From NCBI RefSeq assembly GCF_900104095.1, contig NZ_FNJO01000001.1:610799-674798 (forward strand): a stretch of DNA of 64,000 bases, written 5' to 3'. The translations under genes were made by a program, and so were the position numbers. A model generated the notes under the pieces. That model ran no database searches. It was not told the origin of the DNA and saw only the letters and a list, made by a program, of their open reading frames with translations. Of the stretch, positions 54,565 to 63,696 are shown one piece after another. This DNA comes from Ralstonia sp. 25mfcol4.1 (GTDB lineage Bacteria; Pseudomonadota; Gammaproteobacteria; Burkholderiales; Burkholderiaceae). The stretch's first letter is position 1; every line of letters starts with the position of its first letter.

Positions 54565-55647
54565 TCAGGCCGCCTGCGCGGTATTGCCGGAGGCTTCCAG
54601 CTTTTCGCCGTTCTGGTGATGCTCGGCCTGCGTCTTGGCGTCGCCGGCCTTGTCCGCGGCCGGCAGGCCCAGCAGGGCACGCAGCCGTCCACGCTCGGCC
54701 AGCACCTTGGCGCCATAGCCGCCGTCGGTGTTGGTCGTGGCACCCACGTAGTACTTCAGGCCGCCCTCGATCGAACCGGCGCGGGCGATGCAGTCCTTCA
54801 GCACCAGCGCACCGATCTTGATGTTGGCGTACGGATTCAGCGCGGCGGTCACGCCGCCCACGGCCTCGTACTTGTCCTGGTGGACCTTGGTCATCACCTG
54901 CATCAGGCCCTGCGCCCCGACGCCGCTTTCGGCGTACGGATTGAAGCTGGACTCGATCGCGATCACGCCCAGGATCAGCAGCGGATCGATACCAACCTCG
55001 CGGCCGGTCATGTAGGCAGCCTTGACCAGCTGGGCCGTAGCCTGGCTCGCGACACGGTACTTGCGCGCGATGTACTCCGCCACGGCGGCCTGCTCGCGCG
55101 CCGATCCCAGCGCGCTCGTGTTGCGTGCGTCCAGCGCCACGCGCTGCACCGGAATCTGGGCAGCGAGGTGCGCCACCGACGGAACCTTGCCCGCAGGGGT
55201 CTGGCTCCATTCGTCGACGCCCGACACGGTCGGCAGGCCCTTGGCCTTGGACGTCGCGGTAGCCAGCAGCCTTGCTGCGGCCGCGTCGGCCGAGATCGCC
55301 GGTACCGACGCGGCGGCCACGGCGTGAACCGTGTTGGCAGCTTCGGCGTTGGCCACGGCGGCGTCCACCAGCACGGCAGGCGCTTCATTGCCCGCCAGTG
55401 CCCCGGCAAGCGACGTCCGCCATTGCTGGCTGACGGTGAGGGTGACCGCTGCGGCCACCGACAGCACCCCGAGACTGTTCAGGGTGTACTTCAAGGTTGT
55501 GCGGCCGCCGCGCAGCAACGCGCGACCTGCCACCGGATGGGCCAGTCGCACTTGCAGTGCGCGGCTCACACCGGGTACCGGCTGTCTGAGGCGGACCTGC
55601 AATGCCCGCCCGATGCCGGGAAGATGAAGGGTTTTCCAACCGCTCAT
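54565..55647 (-). CDS. Membrane-anchored lytic transglycosylase (SLT domain)
   Basis: 360 residues. A ~50-residue basic cytoplasmic N terminus with a tandem repeat (RALQVRLRQPVPG / RALQVRLAHPVAG) is followed by one membrane segment (about 52-76), an Ala-rich linker, and an SLT domain: catalytic Glu232 in IAIESSFNP, then GAQGLMQVM and LNPYANIKIGALVLKDCI. It cleaves peptidoglycan glycan strands in the periplasm. The ATG at 55647 has a perfect GGAGGT site. A strong promoter lies ~350 bp upstream, so the mRNA has a long leader. Confidence 0.87.
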   Translation of the reverse strand: MSGWKTLHLPGIGRALQVRLRQPVPGVSRALQVRLAHPVAGRALLRGGRTTLKYTLNSLGVLSVAAAVTLTVSQQWRTSLAGALAGNEAPAVLVDAAVANAEAANTVHAVAAASVPAISADAAAARLLATATSKAKGLPTVSGVDEWSQTPAGKVPSVAHLAAQIPVQRVALDARNTSALGSAREQAAVAEYIARKYRVASQATAQLVKAAYMTGREVGIDPLLILGVIAIESSFNPYAESGVGAQGLMQVMTKVHQDKYEAVGGVTAALNPYANIKIGALVLKDCIARAGSIEGGLKYYVGATTNTDGGYGAKVLAERGRLRALLGLPAADKAGDAKTQAEHHQNGEKLEASGNTAQAA

Positions 55648-55719
55648 GCTTACCTCCATCCGTCGCCCGCTGCGCGCGCCCGACAACTGCGCGTGCCCGA
55701 TCTCAACGTATTCAAGTAA

Positions 55720-55895
55720 GGATGCTGCGCCACCTAGCAGGGGTGTCCAGCATCTGTTGGCGGGCGCTCCCCATGCGCCCAACGAGAAACAGGGTACCGC
55801 TTGGGGAGCCGCACCCTGCCACTAAGATCACTCATCGACTCCGGCATCCCGCCAGAGGACTGCGCACCGGGCTCCTCCCTGGGGCCGCTTGGTGG
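55720..55895 (-). promoter_or_regulatory. Candidate structured 5' leader of the transglycosylase gene
   Basis: On the minus strand, two adjacent 6-bp hairpins can form: CAGGGT/ACCCTG (55813-55818 with 55790-55795) and GGGCGC/GCGCCC (55775-55780 with 55762-55767). Their loops contain UCCCCA and UGGGGA, which are complementary (kissing loops). An outer helix GGATGC/GCATCC (55844-55849 with 55720-55725) can close the unit. An alternative 8-bp helix GCTCCCCA/TGGGGAGC and an outer CCACC/GGTGG helix are mutually exclusive with parts of this. Hand-folded only; not matched to any known RNA family. Confidence 0.4.
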
Positions 55896-55997
55896 ACAGT
55901 CGATTCGGAAATGTCGACGTTGCTTTTTTTTCGCCACACCCACTTGACACCAGGGTGGAAGCCATGTTGCAACGCAACACTCCTTAGAGCAGACCGG

Positions 55998-56026
55998 ATT
56001 GTAGGAACGCTTTTATAACCCGTCAA
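55998..56026 (-). promoter_or_regulatory. Strong sigma-70-type promoter directing the transglycosylase leader
   Basis: On the minus strand, TTGACG (56026-56021), 17-bp spacer, TACAAT (56003-55998). The predicted start is near 55991, giving an untranslated leader of about 340 nt before the ATG at 55647. This is the best-scoring hexamer pair found by eye in the window. Confidence 0.65.
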
Positions 56027-56293
56027 GCATAAGAAAACAAAAACTTCCTACTTCTAGAAATATGTAACAACGCCTTTTACGGCACCCGCGGGCTGACCAC
56101 TGTCCCTCAATCGCAAGCCACGCCTAGTCTGGCAATTGTCTGAACAAATGACTACCGTCATCAATTACTTACAATTTCGCTGCGTCCGCAGGCACGATTT
56201 TTTTGCGCCTTTGAGGTGGCGTGTGTATCGTCACACACATCGAGCAGCCTGCCCCGGCATGGCGCGACGCCACATCCCTGATCCAAATTCACT
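56027..56293. promoter_or_regulatory. Upstream region of ubiD with a possible promoter
   Basis: AT-rich stretch without a gene. ATGACT (56148-56153), 16-bp spacer, TACAAT (56170-56175) is a moderate plus-strand promoter candidate for ubiD. A short hairpin GTGTGT/ACACAC lies near 56220-56240. Confidence 0.4.
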
Positions 56294-57811
56294 ATGCAAT
56301 ACAAAGATTTGCGCGATTTCATCGGCCAGCTGGAGCAGCGCGGAGACCTCAGGCGCGTGACCGCGCCGGTATCGCCGAACCTCGAAATGACCGAGATCTG
56401 CGACCGGCTGCTGCGCGCGGAAGGCCCGGCCGTCGTATTCGAGCAGCCGCGCCGTGACGATGGTGATATCTATAAAGTACCGGTCCTGGCAAATCTGTTC
56501 GGGACGCCACAAAGAGTAGCCCTTGGCATGGGCGCATCGAACCTGGAAGATTTGCGCGATATTGGCCGCGTGCTGTCGGCGCTCAAGGAGCCCGAGCCGC
56601 CACGCGGGCTGCGCGAGGCCGGCAAGCTGTTCACGCTGGCCAAGTCGGTGTGGGACATGGCGCCCAAGCGCGTCAGCAGCCCGGCCTGCCAGGAGATCGT
56701 CTGGGAAGGCAACGACGTCGATCTAGCGCGCCTGCCGATCCAGACCTGCTGGCCCGGCGATGCCGCGCCGCTGATTACCTGGGGCCTGGTGGTGACCAAG
56801 GGTCCGCACAAGAAGCGCCAGAACCTGGGCATCTACCGCCAGCAGGTCATCAGCCGCAATCAGGTGATCATGCGCTGGCTGGCGCATCGTGGCGGCGCGC
56901 TCGACTTCCGCGAGCACGCGCTGGCCAACCCTGGCAAGCCGTTCCCGATCGCCGTGGCACTGGGCGCCGACCCGGCCACGATCCTCGGCGCGGTGACGCC
57001 GGTGCCCGATACGCTGTCCGAGTACCAGTTTGCCGGCCTGCTGCGCGGCAGCCGCACCGCGCTGGCCAGTTGCATCACGCCGACGCTGTTCGAACTGTCG
57101 GTGCCGGCATCGGCCGAATTCGTGCTCGAAGGCCATATCCAGCCCGATCCCGACCACCCGTCCGGCTACCAGCACGCGCTGGAGGGCCCCTACGGCGACC
57201 ATACCGGCTATTACAACGAGCAGGACTGGTTCCCGGTCTTCACGATCGACCGCATCACCATGCGGCGCGATCCGATCTACCACTCCACCTACACCGGCAA
57301 GCCGCCCGACGAACCGGCCGTGCTGGGCGTGGCCCTGAACGAAGTGTTCGTGCCGCTGTTGCAGAAGCAGTTTCCGGAGATCACCGACTTCTACCTGCCC
57401 CCCGAAGGCTGCAGCTACCGCATGGCGGTGGTGCGCATGAAGAAGCAGTACGCCGGCCACGCCAAGCGCGTGATGTTCGGCGTGTGGAGCTTCCTGCGCC
57501 AGTTCATGTACACCAAGTTCATCATCGTGGTGGACGACGACATCGACGCGCGCGACTGGAAGGAAGTGATCTGGGCCATCACCACGCGCGTGGACCCGAG
57601 CCGCGACACGGTGATGGTCGACAACACCCCCATCGACTATCTCGACTTCGCGTCGCCGGTGTCGGGCCTGGGCTCCAAGATGGGCATCGACGCCACCGAC
57701 AAGTGGCCCGGCGAAACCACCCGCGAATGGGGCACCCCGATCAGGATGGACCCGGCCGTCAAGACGCGTGTCGACGAGATCTGGGGCACCCTGTTCGCGT
57801 CCCCGAAGTAG
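56294..57811 (+). CDS. ubiD: UbiD family 4-hydroxy-3-polyprenylbenzoate decarboxylase
   Basis: 505 residues, prenylated-FMN-dependent decarboxylase of ubiquinone synthesis. Recognised from [32 protein letters not shown], the [15 protein letters not shown] region, [14 protein letters not shown] and the C-terminal [13 protein letters not shown]. No ubiX (which makes the cofactor) lies in the window. A 10-bp perfect hairpin follows the stop. Confidence 0.95.
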   Translation: MQYKDLRDFIGQLEQRGDLRRVTAPVSPNLEMTEICDRLLRAEGPAVVFEQPRRDDGDIYKVPVLANLFGTPQRVALGMGASNLEDLRDIGRVLSALKEPEPPRGLREAGKLFTLAKSVWDMAPKRVSSPACQEIVWEGNDVDLARLPIQTCWPGDAAPLITWGLVVTKGPHKKRQNLGIYRQQVISRNQVIMRWLAHRGGALDFREHALANPGKPFPIAVALGADPATILGAVTPVPDTLSEYQFAGLLRGSRTALASCITPTLFELSVPASAEFVLEGHIQPDPDHPSGYQHALEGPYGDHTGYYNEQDWFPVFTIDRITMRRDPIYHSTYTGKPPDEPAVLGVALNEVFVPLLQKQFPEITDFYLPPEGCSYRMAVVRMKKQYAGHAKRVMFGVWSFLRQFMYTKFIIVVDDDIDARDWKEVIWAITTRVDPSRDTVMVDNTPIDYLDFASPVSGLGSKMGIDATDKWPGETTREWGTPIRMDPAVKTRVDEIWGTLFASPK

Positions 57812-57840
57812 TCGTTCAGCCAGCCGCGCACCCGCGGCAC

Positions 57841-57868
57841 GGCGGTCCGCTATCATTTGCGGACCGCC
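57841..57868 (+). terminator. Hairpin between ubiD and the acetoacetyl-CoA synthetase gene
   Basis: GGCGGTCCGC (57841-57850) pairs perfectly with GCGGACCGCC (57859-57868) over an 8-base loop. No T-run. A second stem GGCCCG/CGGGCC (57881-57899) lies just before the next ribosome-binding site. Confidence 0.45.
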
Positions 57869-57912
57869 CATCACTCTAAGGGCCCGCGTCAGACGGGCCG
57901 CGGAGGAGACAA

Positions 57913-59928
57913 ATGACCCTTGCAGGGAAGCTGATGTGGACGCCCACGCAGGCGTTCGCCGACGGCAGCCAGCTGGCCGCCTTCATGCACTGGCTGCGCC
58001 GCGAGCGCGCGCTCGATTTCCGCGACTACACCAGCCTGTGGCAGTGGTCGGTCTCCGATATCGAAGCGTTCTGGCAAGCCATCGTCGACTATTTCGACGT
58101 GCACTTCGACACACCGGCCAGCGCCGTGCTGGCCCAGCGCACCATGCCCGGCGCGCGTTGGTTCGAAGGGGCCACGCTCAACTACGTGCAGCAGGTCTTC
58201 CGCCATGCCGGCACGGGCGCGGCCCGCACACGCACCGCCATCCGCCATGCCGGAGAGGCGCAGCCGCTGGCCGATATCAGCTGGGATACCCTTGAAGCCC
58301 AGGTGGCATCGCTGGCGCACGCGCTGCGTCAGATGGGCGTGACGCGCGGCGACCGCGTGGCCGGCTATCTGCCGAACATCCCGGCGACGATCGTAGCCTT
58401 CCTGGCCACCGCCAGCGTGGGCGCCATCTGGTCCGGCTGCGCGCCCGACATGGGCCAGGTGGCAGTGATCGACCGCTTCCGGCAGATCGAGCCCAAGGCG
58501 CTGATCGCGGCGGACGGCTACCGCTATGGCGGCAAGGCGTACGACCGCGCGCCCGTCATCGCCGATCTGGTGGCCGCCCTGCCCTCGCTGACCGATATCG
58601 TGATCGTGCCGACGCCGGGCAGCGACGCCGACGTTGCGATCGACGGCACGAACGCGAGCCTCCGGCGCCACGCCTGGGCCGATGTGCTGGCGCACGACGT
58701 GCCACTTCAGGTGGAACCCGTGCCGTTTGACCATCCGCTGTGGATCGTCTACTCGTCCGGCACCACGGGCATGCCCAAGCCCATCGTGCATGGCCATGGC
58801 GGCATCGTGATCGAGCAACTCAAGCTCATGGCGTTCCACAACAACCTCGGCGCCGACGACATCTTCCACTGGTACAGCAGCAGCGGCTGGATCATGTGGA
58901 ATGCCCAGGTAGCCGGGCTGCTGCTGGGCACGACCATCGCGCTGTACGATGGCAACCCGGCCTGGCCCGACGCCGGCGTGCTCTGGCGTTTCGTCGACGA
59001 TGCCCGCGTGACGATGTTCGGCGCCGGCGCCGCCTTCTTCACCAGCTGCATGAAGGCGGGCGTCGAGCCCGCGCGGATTGCCGATGTCTCGCGGCTGCGC
59101 GGCATCGGCTCGACCGGCTCGCCGTTATCCGAAGATGCCTACGCATGGATCTACGCCCATGTCCGCGAAGACGTCTGGCTGGCGCCGATGTCGGGCGGCA
59201 CCGACTTTGCCGGGTCGTTCGTGGCCGGCTGTCCGGTGCTGCCGGTCTACGCCGGCGAGATGCAATGCCGGTGCCTGGGTGCCAAGGTCGAAGCGTTCGA
59301 CGAGCACGGCCGTACCGTGATCGACGAAGTGGGCGAACTGGTCTGCACCGAGCCGATGCCGTCGATGCCGTTGTTCCTGTGGGGCGATGCCGATGGCCGT
59401 CGCTACCGCGACAGTTATTTCGACGTGTACCCGAACGCCTGGCGCCATGGCGACTGGATCCGCATCACGCCGCGCGGCGGGGCCATCATCTACGGGCGCT
59501 CGGACGCCACGATCAACCGCCACGGCATCCGCATGGGCACCAGCGAGCTGTACCGCGTGGTGGAGGACCTGCCCGAGGTGCTCGACAGCATGGTGGTCGA
59601 CCTCGAATACCTGGGCCGCGAATCGTACATGCCGCTGTTCGTGGTGCTGCGCGACGGCATGGCGCTGGACGATACCCTGCGCGACGCCATGCGCGCCCGC
59701 ATCCGCGCGGCGCTGTCGTCGCGCCACGTGCCGAACGAGATCGTGCAGGTGCCCGGCGTGCCGCGCACGCTGTCGGGCAAGAAGATGGAAGTCCCGATCA
59801 AGAAGCTGCTGCTGGGCCACGCGCCGGACCGGATCGCCAATCCCGACGCGATGGCGAATCCGGACTGCCTGGCGTGGTACTTCGCCTACGCCGCCGACTA
59901 CCTGGCGCGCCAGCCGCGCGCGGTCTGA
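57913..59928 (+). CDS. Acetoacetyl-CoA synthetase (acetoacetate-CoA ligase)
   Basis: 671 residues of the ANL superfamily. The AMP-binding motif YSSGTTGMPKPIVHGHGG is at about 280-297. The N terminus (LMWTPTQAF.DGSQLAAFMHWL, FWQAIVDYFDV) and GGTDFAGSFVAGCPVLPVYAGEMQ are acetoacetyl-CoA synthetase features. The catalytic lysine region is LSGKKMEVPIKKLL. GGAGGAG precedes the ATG. It activates acetoacetate from ketone-body or polyhydroxybutyrate breakdown, consistent with phaZ 1 kb downstream. Confidence 0.93.
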   Translation: MTLAGKLMWTPTQAFADGSQLAAFMHWLRRERALDFRDYTSLWQWSVSDIEAFWQAIVDYFDVHFDTPASAVLAQRTMPGARWFEGATLNYVQQVFRHAGTGAARTRTAIRHAGEAQPLADISWDTLEAQVASLAHALRQMGVTRGDRVAGYLPNIPATIVAFLATASVGAIWSGCAPDMGQVAVIDRFRQIEPKALIAADGYRYGGKAYDRAPVIADLVAALPSLTDIVIVPTPGSDADVAIDGTNASLRRHAWADVLAHDVPLQVEPVPFDHPLWIVYSSGTTGMPKPIVHGHGGIVIEQLKLMAFHNNLGADDIFHWYSSSGWIMWNAQVAGLLLGTTIALYDGNPAWPDAGVLWRFVDDARVTMFGAGAAFFTSCMKAGVEPARIADVSRLRGIGSTGSPLSEDAYAWIYAHVREDVWLAPMSGGTDFAGSFVAGCPVLPVYAGEMQCRCLGAKVEAFDEHGRTVIDEVGELVCTEPMPSMPLFLWGDADGRRYRDSYFDVYPNAWRHGDWIRITPRGGAIIYGRSDATINRHGIRMGTSELYRVVEDLPEVLDSMVVDLEYLGRESYMPLFVVLRDGMALDDTLRDAMRARIRAALSSRHVPNEIVQVPGVPRTLSGKKMEVPIKKLLLGHAPDRIANPDAMANPDCLAWYFAYAADYLARQPRAV

Positions 59929-59959
59929 ATGGGCATGCCAGCCAGGGGCGCGCCCGGCG

Positions 59960-60616
59960 TCAGAACTCCACGTCGAGTTCGCTGATTTCGTCGGGTTCCT
60001 CACGCGCCGCGCCAATCCATTCCTGCATTTCGGGCATGGCCAGGATCGTCTTGCAGAACTCCACCAGCGGCGCTTCGAGCTTCACGCCGTAGGTGACGAA
60101 GCGGGTGACCACCGGTGCATACATCGCATCGGCCACGGTGCGGTGCTTGCCGAACAGGTACGGGCCGCCATAGCGTTCCAGGCATTCGGTCCAGATCGCG
60201 GTGATGCGATCGATGTCGGCCTGCGCCCGGGACCAGACCTTCAGGCCGGGGAAATGGCCCTTGAGGTTCATCGGCAACGCCGCGCGCATGGCGGCAAACC
60301 CGGAGTGCATTTCGCCGCATATGGCGCGGCAGTGGGCACGCGCAGCCAGATCCTCGGGCAGCAGCCGGGCTTTCGGCTTGATCTCGTTGAGGTATTCCGC
60401 AATCGCCAGCGTGTCCCAGACCGTCACGCCTTGATGCCGCAGGCACGGCACGAGGATCGACGGCGAGAGCAACAGGATTTCGGCGCGCACGGCGGGATCG
60501 TCGGGCGGCACCAGCACCTCTTCGAACTCCAGGCCGGCAAAGCGCGCAAGCAGCCAGCCCCGTAGCGACCACGATGAATAGGTCTTGCTGCTGATCGTCA
60601 GCGTTGTCTTGGCCAT
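59960..60616 (-). CDS. Glutathione S-transferase family protein
   Basis: 218 residues. A thioredoxin-like N-terminal domain (TLTISSKTYSSWSLRGWLLARFAGLEFEEVLV), with a serine-rich active site as in zeta/beta-like bacterial GSTs and a WDTLAIAEYLNE segment, is followed by an all-helical domain. The ATG at 60616 has GGAGG just upstream. The open frame continues far upstream only because it runs antisense to phaZ. It is divergent from phaZ. Confidence 0.9.
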   Translation of the reverse strand: MAKTTLTISSKTYSSWSLRGWLLARFAGLEFEEVLVPPDDPAVRAEILLLSPSILVPCLRHQGVTVWDTLAIAEYLNEIKPKARLLPEDLAARAHCRAICGEMHSGFAAMRAALPMNLKGHFPGLKVWSRAQADIDRITAIWTECLERYGGPYLFGKHRTVADAMYAPVVTRFVTYGVKLEAPLVEFCKTILAMPEMQEWIGAAREEPDEISELDVEF

Positions 60617-60901
60617 CTTGCCTCCTCCGCCCCCCGGGGCGTGACGTCCGCTTGCAGTATCGGTGCCCCGGACGGGTTCCGCCAGTACGCACCCGGGCGG
60701 TGCGGCAGGCGGGCATGACCAGCACCAGTCCGAAGCGCCTGCCGGATCGCGCACGGTGGCCGCGAGATGGCAACGCCACACGGTGCACCGCGCGTGTTCC
60801 GGCGCACTGAACCGATTCCCGATCCGCAACCTGCGTGCCAACATGAAGGACGATGGCACATAAATTGCGGCGTCAAGGATCGCAAGTGGGGAGATCGAGC
60901 C

Positions 60902-62128
60902 ATGCTTTACCAGGCCTACCAGACATACGCAGACTTGATTCAGCCAGCATGCTCGCTCGCCGACATCACGGCCACGCTGCTTAGCGCATGGCGCGGCGGC
61001 GACAAATCGGAACCGCTGCGCACGCTGCGCGGCGCCTGTGAGGTGTTGGCGCTGGCCCGACTTACCCACTACCGCCCGCCCTTCGGCATCGACAGCGTGC
61101 GCATTCGTGGCCAGGACGTGCCGGTTGTGGAGGAAGTGGTAACGCGCACGCCGTTCTGCACGCTGATGCGCTTTCGCCGCGAAGGCGTGCCGCCACAACC
61201 GCGCGTACTGCTGGTGGCGCCAATGTCCGGCCACTTTGCCACGCTGTTGCGCGGCACGGCGGAAACGATGCTCCGCGACCACGACGTCTACATCACCGAC
61301 TGGCACAACCCGCGCGACGTCCCGCTGTCGTGCGGCCGCTTCGGCTTCGATGAATTCGTGCAGCACCTGGTCACTTTCCTGCACGCACTGGGCGGCAACA
61401 CCCACCTGGTAGCCGTGTGCCAGCCGACCGTGGCCGCGCTGGCGGCCGCGGCGCTGATGGCCGAGGATGGCGACCCGATGCAGCCCCCCAGCCTGACGCT
61501 GATGGCCGGTCCGATCGACGCCCGCGTGAATCCGACCCGCGTCAACGAACTGGCCACCAGCCGCCCCATCGAGTGGTTCGAAAACACGCTGATCGGCTAT
61601 GTGCCGTGGCGGTTTGCGGGCGCCATGCGGCGTGTCTATCCGGGCTTCGTGCAGCTGATTGCCTTCATGAGCATGAACCGCGAGCGGCACGAACAGGCGC
61701 TGCGCGACCTGTTCGAACTGCGCACCCGTGGCGAACATGCCAGGGCCGATGCCATCCAGGCGTTCTACACCGAGTACTTCGCCACGATGGACCTGACGGC
61801 CGAGTTTTACCTGGAGACGGTCAGCCTGATATTCCAGCGCTTCCTGCTGGCGCAGGGTCTGCTGGACGTAGGCGGGCGGCGGGTGTCGACGCGTGCCATC
61901 CGCCGCACGGCGCTGCTGACGATCGAAGGCGAGCGCGACGACATCTGCGCCATCGGGCAGACCATGGCGGCACAGGACCTGTGTTCGAGCCTGCGCCCCT
62001 ACCTGCGCATGCATCACATCCAGACCGGGGTCGGCCACTATGGCGTATTCAACGGCAAGCACTGGGAGGCGCAGGTGTATCCGCTGGTGCGCGAAACCAT
62101 CTACACAAGCGACGAGATGCGGCGGTAA
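60902..62128 (+). CDS. phaZ: Intracellular polyhydroxyalkanoate (PHB) depolymerase
   Basis: 408 residues of the PhaZ1 type found on PHB granules. The catalytic cysteine is Cys173 in LVAVCQPTVAAL. The histidine lies in VGHYGVFNGKHWE near the C terminus, and PMSGHFATLLRGT is the family oxyanion region. It releases 3-hydroxybutyrate units from stored polymer. The ATG at 60902 is followed by the typical MLYQAYQTYADL. Its products feed acetoacetate and the synthetase encoded upstream. Confidence 0.94.
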   Translation: MLYQAYQTYADLIQPACSLADITATLLSAWRGGDKSEPLRTLRGACEVLALARLTHYRPPFGIDSVRIRGQDVPVVEEVVTRTPFCTLMRFRREGVPPQPRVLLVAPMSGHFATLLRGTAETMLRDHDVYITDWHNPRDVPLSCGRFGFDEFVQHLVTFLHALGGNTHLVAVCQPTVAALAAAALMAEDGDPMQPPSLTLMAGPIDARVNPTRVNELATSRPIEWFENTLIGYVPWRFAGAMRRVYPGFVQLIAFMSMNRERHEQALRDLFELRTRGEHARADAIQAFYTEYFATMDLTAEFYLETVSLIFQRFLLAQGLLDVGGRRVSTRAIRRTALLTIEGERDDICAIGQTMAAQDLCSSLRPYLRMHHIQTGVGHYGVFNGKHWEAQVYPLVRETIYTSDEMRR

Positions 62129-62203
62129 GGCAGCCGCGCGCGTCCCGCCGCACAAGCCCGGCGGCCCGTTTGCGCTACGCTTGCGGTTTTCGACGCGCCA
62201 CGG

Positions 62204-63127
62204 ATGCCGACGATGACCACCACTCAACGATTCCAGGGCCAGGACCTGCTCCGGGTCGGCCGGGACGACAACTACCTGCTGCTGGCGCCCTCGCACGGGG
62301 GCCGGCTTGTGCGCTGGGTGCATCGCGGACAGGACATACTCTACTGGCCGGACGACGCCGACTGGACCCGCGTCGCCAAGGTGCGGGGCGGCAACCCGCT
62401 GCTATTTCCGTTTATCGGCCGGCATTTCGTCGACGGCGAAGCGGGCCGCTGGCGCGACGGTGCGGGCGTGACCCACGATCTGCCCCAGCATGGCTTTGCA
62501 CGCGACCTGCCGTTTGCCGTCTCAGAACTGTCGGAGGACGCGGTCAGCCTGTCGTTGACATCGTCCGACCTGACCCGGCCCGGCTACCCGTATGAATTCG
62601 TGTTCACGGCCATCTATCGGCTGGTCCCGGATGGCATCGAGGTCACGCTGCGCACGCGCAATACCGGCGACGCCGCGCTGCCCCCGTTGCCGTACTACGC
62701 GGGTCATCATTTCTACTTCGCCCTGCCCCATCCCGCCCGCGCACAGAGCCGCATCGTCATGCCGCCGGCGTCCCGCGTACGCCAGCAGGCCGACGGCAGC
62801 CTGACGGCGCCCGAGCCCGGCGAGCCAGCCTATCGACTGGACGATCCGCGGCTGCAGGACACCTTCCATGTCCTGCAGGCCAGCGGCACTGACGGTGTCG
62901 GGTCTGTCGGCGTGGAACTCCCGGCACGTACCATCGAAATCGGACTCGATTCCGCGAACTCCGCGCCCTGGTACGCCGTCACCACCTGGACCGAGCGCGA
63001 CGATTCCGACTTCTACTGCGTCGAGCCGTGGCTCGGTCTGCCGAACGCGATCCACCACGGACACGGGTTGCGATGGTTGCCGGGCGGGGCGGAAGAGACG
63101 GCCACGTGCCGCCTGACCCTCCGGTAG
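62204..63127 (+). CDS. Aldose 1-epimerase (mutarotase) family protein
   Basis: 307 residues, galactose-mutarotase-like beta sandwich. Visible motifs: GGRLVRWVHRGQDILYWP, GGNPLLFPFIGR, DLPQHGFARDLPF, LPYYAGHHFYFAL and the final YCVEPWLGLPNAI, whose Glu and the two His positions fit the catalytic pair. It interconverts sugar anomers; the sugar is unknown. The start may be 62204 or the ATG at 62213. Confidence 0.87.
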   Translation: MPTMTTTQRFQGQDLLRVGRDDNYLLLAPSHGGRLVRWVHRGQDILYWPDDADWTRVAKVRGGNPLLFPFIGRHFVDGEAGRWRDGAGVTHDLPQHGFARDLPFAVSELSEDAVSLSLTSSDLTRPGYPYEFVFTAIYRLVPDGIEVTLRTRNTGDAALPPLPYYAGHHFYFALPHPARAQSRIVMPPASRVRQQADGSLTAPEPGEPAYRLDDPRLQDTFHVLQASGTDGVGSVGVELPARTIEIGLDSANSAPWYAVTTWTERDDSDFYCVEPWLGLPNAIHHGHGLRWLPGGAEETATCRLTLR

Positions 63128-63151
63128 CCGCCCGCCGCAATCGCGCCGCCC

Positions 63152-63541
63152 TTATCGCACCAGATGTTCGAAGTCGAGCCCGCCAATCAGCACCCTGGGC
63201 TCGGCCTGCGTCCGCGAGTTGAAATCGATCTGCCGGGGTTCCTGCCAGGCATCGAGCTTGGCCGGCAAGGCATCCAGATACGCGTCGAACCGCACATCAC
63301 CACCTGAACAGAACAGGCGGTCCACTTCGAAGCTGTCCCACGACAGCGTGATGTCGATCGGATGGGCATAGCGGCCGCCGCCCGCCCGGGCGGGGGACCA
63401 GACGCGCAGACAGGCCGGCTGATCCGACGCGGACGCCGGCACGATATCCGCATGCAAGGTGCCATGAGACAGGAGCCGCACAAGCTCGACAATGCGCGGC
63501 AACAGCTCGGAATTGAATCGTTGGGCAGGAACGGGGTGCAC
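63152..63541 (-). CDS. Hypothetical protein
   Basis: 129 residues from a GTG start at 63541 with no clear ribosome-binding site, so the true start may be further in. No family was recognised. The sequence is mildly acidic with a beta-rich centre (ACLRVWSP...PIDITLSWDSFEVDRLFCSGGDVRFDAYLDALP) and no signal peptide or membrane segment. It converges on the epimerase gene and lies next to the IS30 element. Confidence 0.5.
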   Translation of the reverse strand: MHPVPAQRFNSELLPRIVELVRLLSHGTLHADIVPASASDQPACLRVWSPARAGGGRYAHPIDITLSWDSFEVDRLFCSGGDVRFDAYLDALPAKLDAWQEPRQIDFNSRTQAEPRVLIGGLDFEHLVR

Positions 63542-63661
63542 GGGCGGACGTCTGGGTCTGGTGTGGGGATGGCGACTATTGTGCGCCAGGTTCGAGCTAT
63601 TGAAAAACCATCACCCAAAAAAACCGTTCGGAGCCCAGTGTCGCGCAAATCCAAACTAAAT

Positions 63662-63690
63662 AGGCGGTTTCAAGTGCGAAGTGCAACACC
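63662..63690 (-). repeat. Probable terminal inverted repeat of the IS30-family element
   Basis: The sequence running from AGGCGGTTTCAAGTGC to GTGCAACACC lies just beyond the transposase stop and resembles the terminal repeats recalled for IS30-family elements of Cupriavidus/Burkholderia. The other end is outside the window, so it cannot be confirmed. Confidence 0.45.
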
Positions 63691-63696
63691 CCTCAG

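Noticed and set aside
55725..55935. A plus-strand small RNA (6S-like) ending at the T-run near 55924
   Set aside because: The size and end-pairing are suggestive, but no convincing plus-strand promoter precedes it, while a strong promoter points the other way. Kept only as an alternative in the leader finding.
55734..55943. A 69-residue minus-strand frame within the transglycosylase leader
   Set aside because: No ribosome-binding site and no family resemblance; the region is better explained as leader RNA.
60617..62323. A 570-residue N-terminal extension of the glutathione S-transferase frame
   Set aside because: It runs antisense through phaZ, and a strong ribosome-binding site sits directly before the family-consistent ATG at 60616.
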